Origin: Cellulomonas sp.
GTDB lineage: Bacteria > Actinomycetota > Actinomycetes > Actinomycetales > Cellulomonadaceae
Reading direction: 5' to 3'
Assembly: GCA_031178805.1 (NCBI GenBank)
Contig: JAPSIJ010000113.1
Coordinates: forward strand, 1-6,975
DNA length: 6,975 nucleotides
Position 1 is the first letter of the stretch. Every line of letters starts with the position of its first letter. Positions 6,407 to 6,975 of the stretch are shown piece after piece. The notes beneath the pieces are model-generated. The model was not told the DNA's origin, did no database searches, and was given only the letters and a program-made list of their open reading frames with translations. Position numbers and translations under genes: made by a program.

Positions 6407-6975
6407 ATGACCCCCGAGCAGTCCGCCTGGTTCGCCGAGACGTTCACCGCCCTGGTGCAGAACGTCTCCCGTGCGGTGCTCGGTGCCGACCGGCCGGTCC
6501 GCCTCGTGCTGACCGCGATGATCGCCGAGGGCCACGTGCTGCTGGAGGACGCCCCGGGCACCGGCAAGACCTCGCTGGCCAAGGCCATCTCGGCGTCCGT
6601 GCAGGGCACGCACCAGCGCATCCAGTTCACGCCGGACCTGCTGCCGTCCGACGTCACCGGCGTGACGATCTGGGACCAGGGCACCCGGACGTTCCAGTTC
6701 CACCCGGGCCCGGTGTTCACCTCGGTGCTGCTGGCCGACGAGATCAACCGCGCCTCGCCGAAGACGCAGTCGGCGCTGCTGGAGGTCATGGAGGAGGGGC
6801 ACGTCACGGTCGACCGCGACACCCACCCCGTGGGCCGGCCGTTCGTCGTGATCGCGACGCAGAACCCGATCGAGCAGGCCGGCACCTACCGGCTGCCCGA
6901 GGCGCAGCTGGACCGGTTCCTGGTCCGCACGTCGCTCGGCTACCCGGACCGCACGGCGACGGTCGAGATCCTGTC
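6407..6975 (+). CDS. MoxR-family AAA+ ATPase, 5' part (189 codons, continues past window)
   Basis: The product is a cytoplasmic ATPase of the MoxR group, which uses ATP hydrolysis to act as a chaperone for maturation or metal insertion of partner proteins. Reading from the ATG gives MTPEQSAWFAETFTALV and then, in order, Walker A APGTGKTS (residues 49-56), the QFTPDLLPSDVTG segment characteristic of the family (73-85), FHPGPVF (98-104), Walker B LLADEINRA (108-116), the SALLEVMEEG helix (122-131), sensor 1 ATQNPIEQAGTYRLPEAQLDRF (150-171) and an arginine-finger candidate R170. Every core motif is intact. Family members are usually about 320-350 residues, so roughly the second half, including the lid domain, lies outside the window. 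The start follows from AGGAGA and the absence of other starts. MoxR genes are commonly followed by DUF58 (von Willebrand A-like) and transglutaminase-like genes, which would be expected next. The usual annotation is 'AAA family ATPase/MoxR'. Confidence 0.95.
   Translation, partial: MTPEQSAWFAETFTALVQNVSRAVLGADRPVRLVLTAMIAEGHVLLEDAPGTGKTSLAKAISASVQGTHQRIQFTPDLLPSDVTGVTIWDQGTRTFQFHPGPVFTSVLLADEINRASPKTQSALLEVMEEGHVTVDRDTHPVGRPFVVIATQNPIEQAGTYRLPEAQLDRFLVRTSLGYPDRTATVEIL

Noticed and set aside
1..6975. Search for tRNA, rRNA, CRISPR arrays, insertion sequences and attachment sites
   Set aside because: No tRNA-like cloverleaf, regularly spaced DNA repeats, transposase frame or terminal inverted repeats were seen; the window is packed with the three coding regions.

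Overview
The window is very GC-rich, with strong third-position G/C bias, GTG as well as ATG starts, and purine-rich ribosome binding sites. This points to an actinobacterium, plausibly of the Cellulomonas/Micrococcales type. That is inferred from composition and gene content only. All convincing genes lie on the + strand and coding density is near total. The single real intergenic gap is 103 bases (6304-6406).

Layout. Positions 2-427 hold the 3' end of a membrane protein: one transmembrane helix, a short Gly/Pro/Ala linker, and a small Fn3-like outer domain with two cysteines. From family context it may be the tail of a receptor-type Ser/Thr protein kinase, but no kinase sequence lies inside the window. 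It overlaps by four bases (GTGA) a giant gene at 424-6303 encoding 1959 residues. That protein has an N-terminal signal anchor, a beta-propeller-like head, an acidic linker, about eleven Ig/cadherin-like domains, five fibronectin type III domains and a Pro/Glu-rich tail. It is built as an extended cell-surface rod with no visible enzyme domain and no sortase signal. After the gap comes the 5' part of a MoxR-family AAA+ ATPase gene (6407 to the window edge), with Walker A, Walker B, sensor 1 and arginine-finger motifs intact.

How they may work together. The GTGA overlap implies translational coupling of the first two genes, and no convincing terminator separates the second from the third, so the three probably form one operon whose promoter lies upstream of the window. 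MoxR ATPases usually act as chaperones for partner proteins, often with DUF58 and transglutaminase-like genes downstream. A reasonable inference is a cell-envelope system in which a membrane protein with an Fn3-like ectodomain, a very long surface rod and a cytoplasmic ATPase are made together. The function of the rod protein is unknown and it is the most interesting object here.
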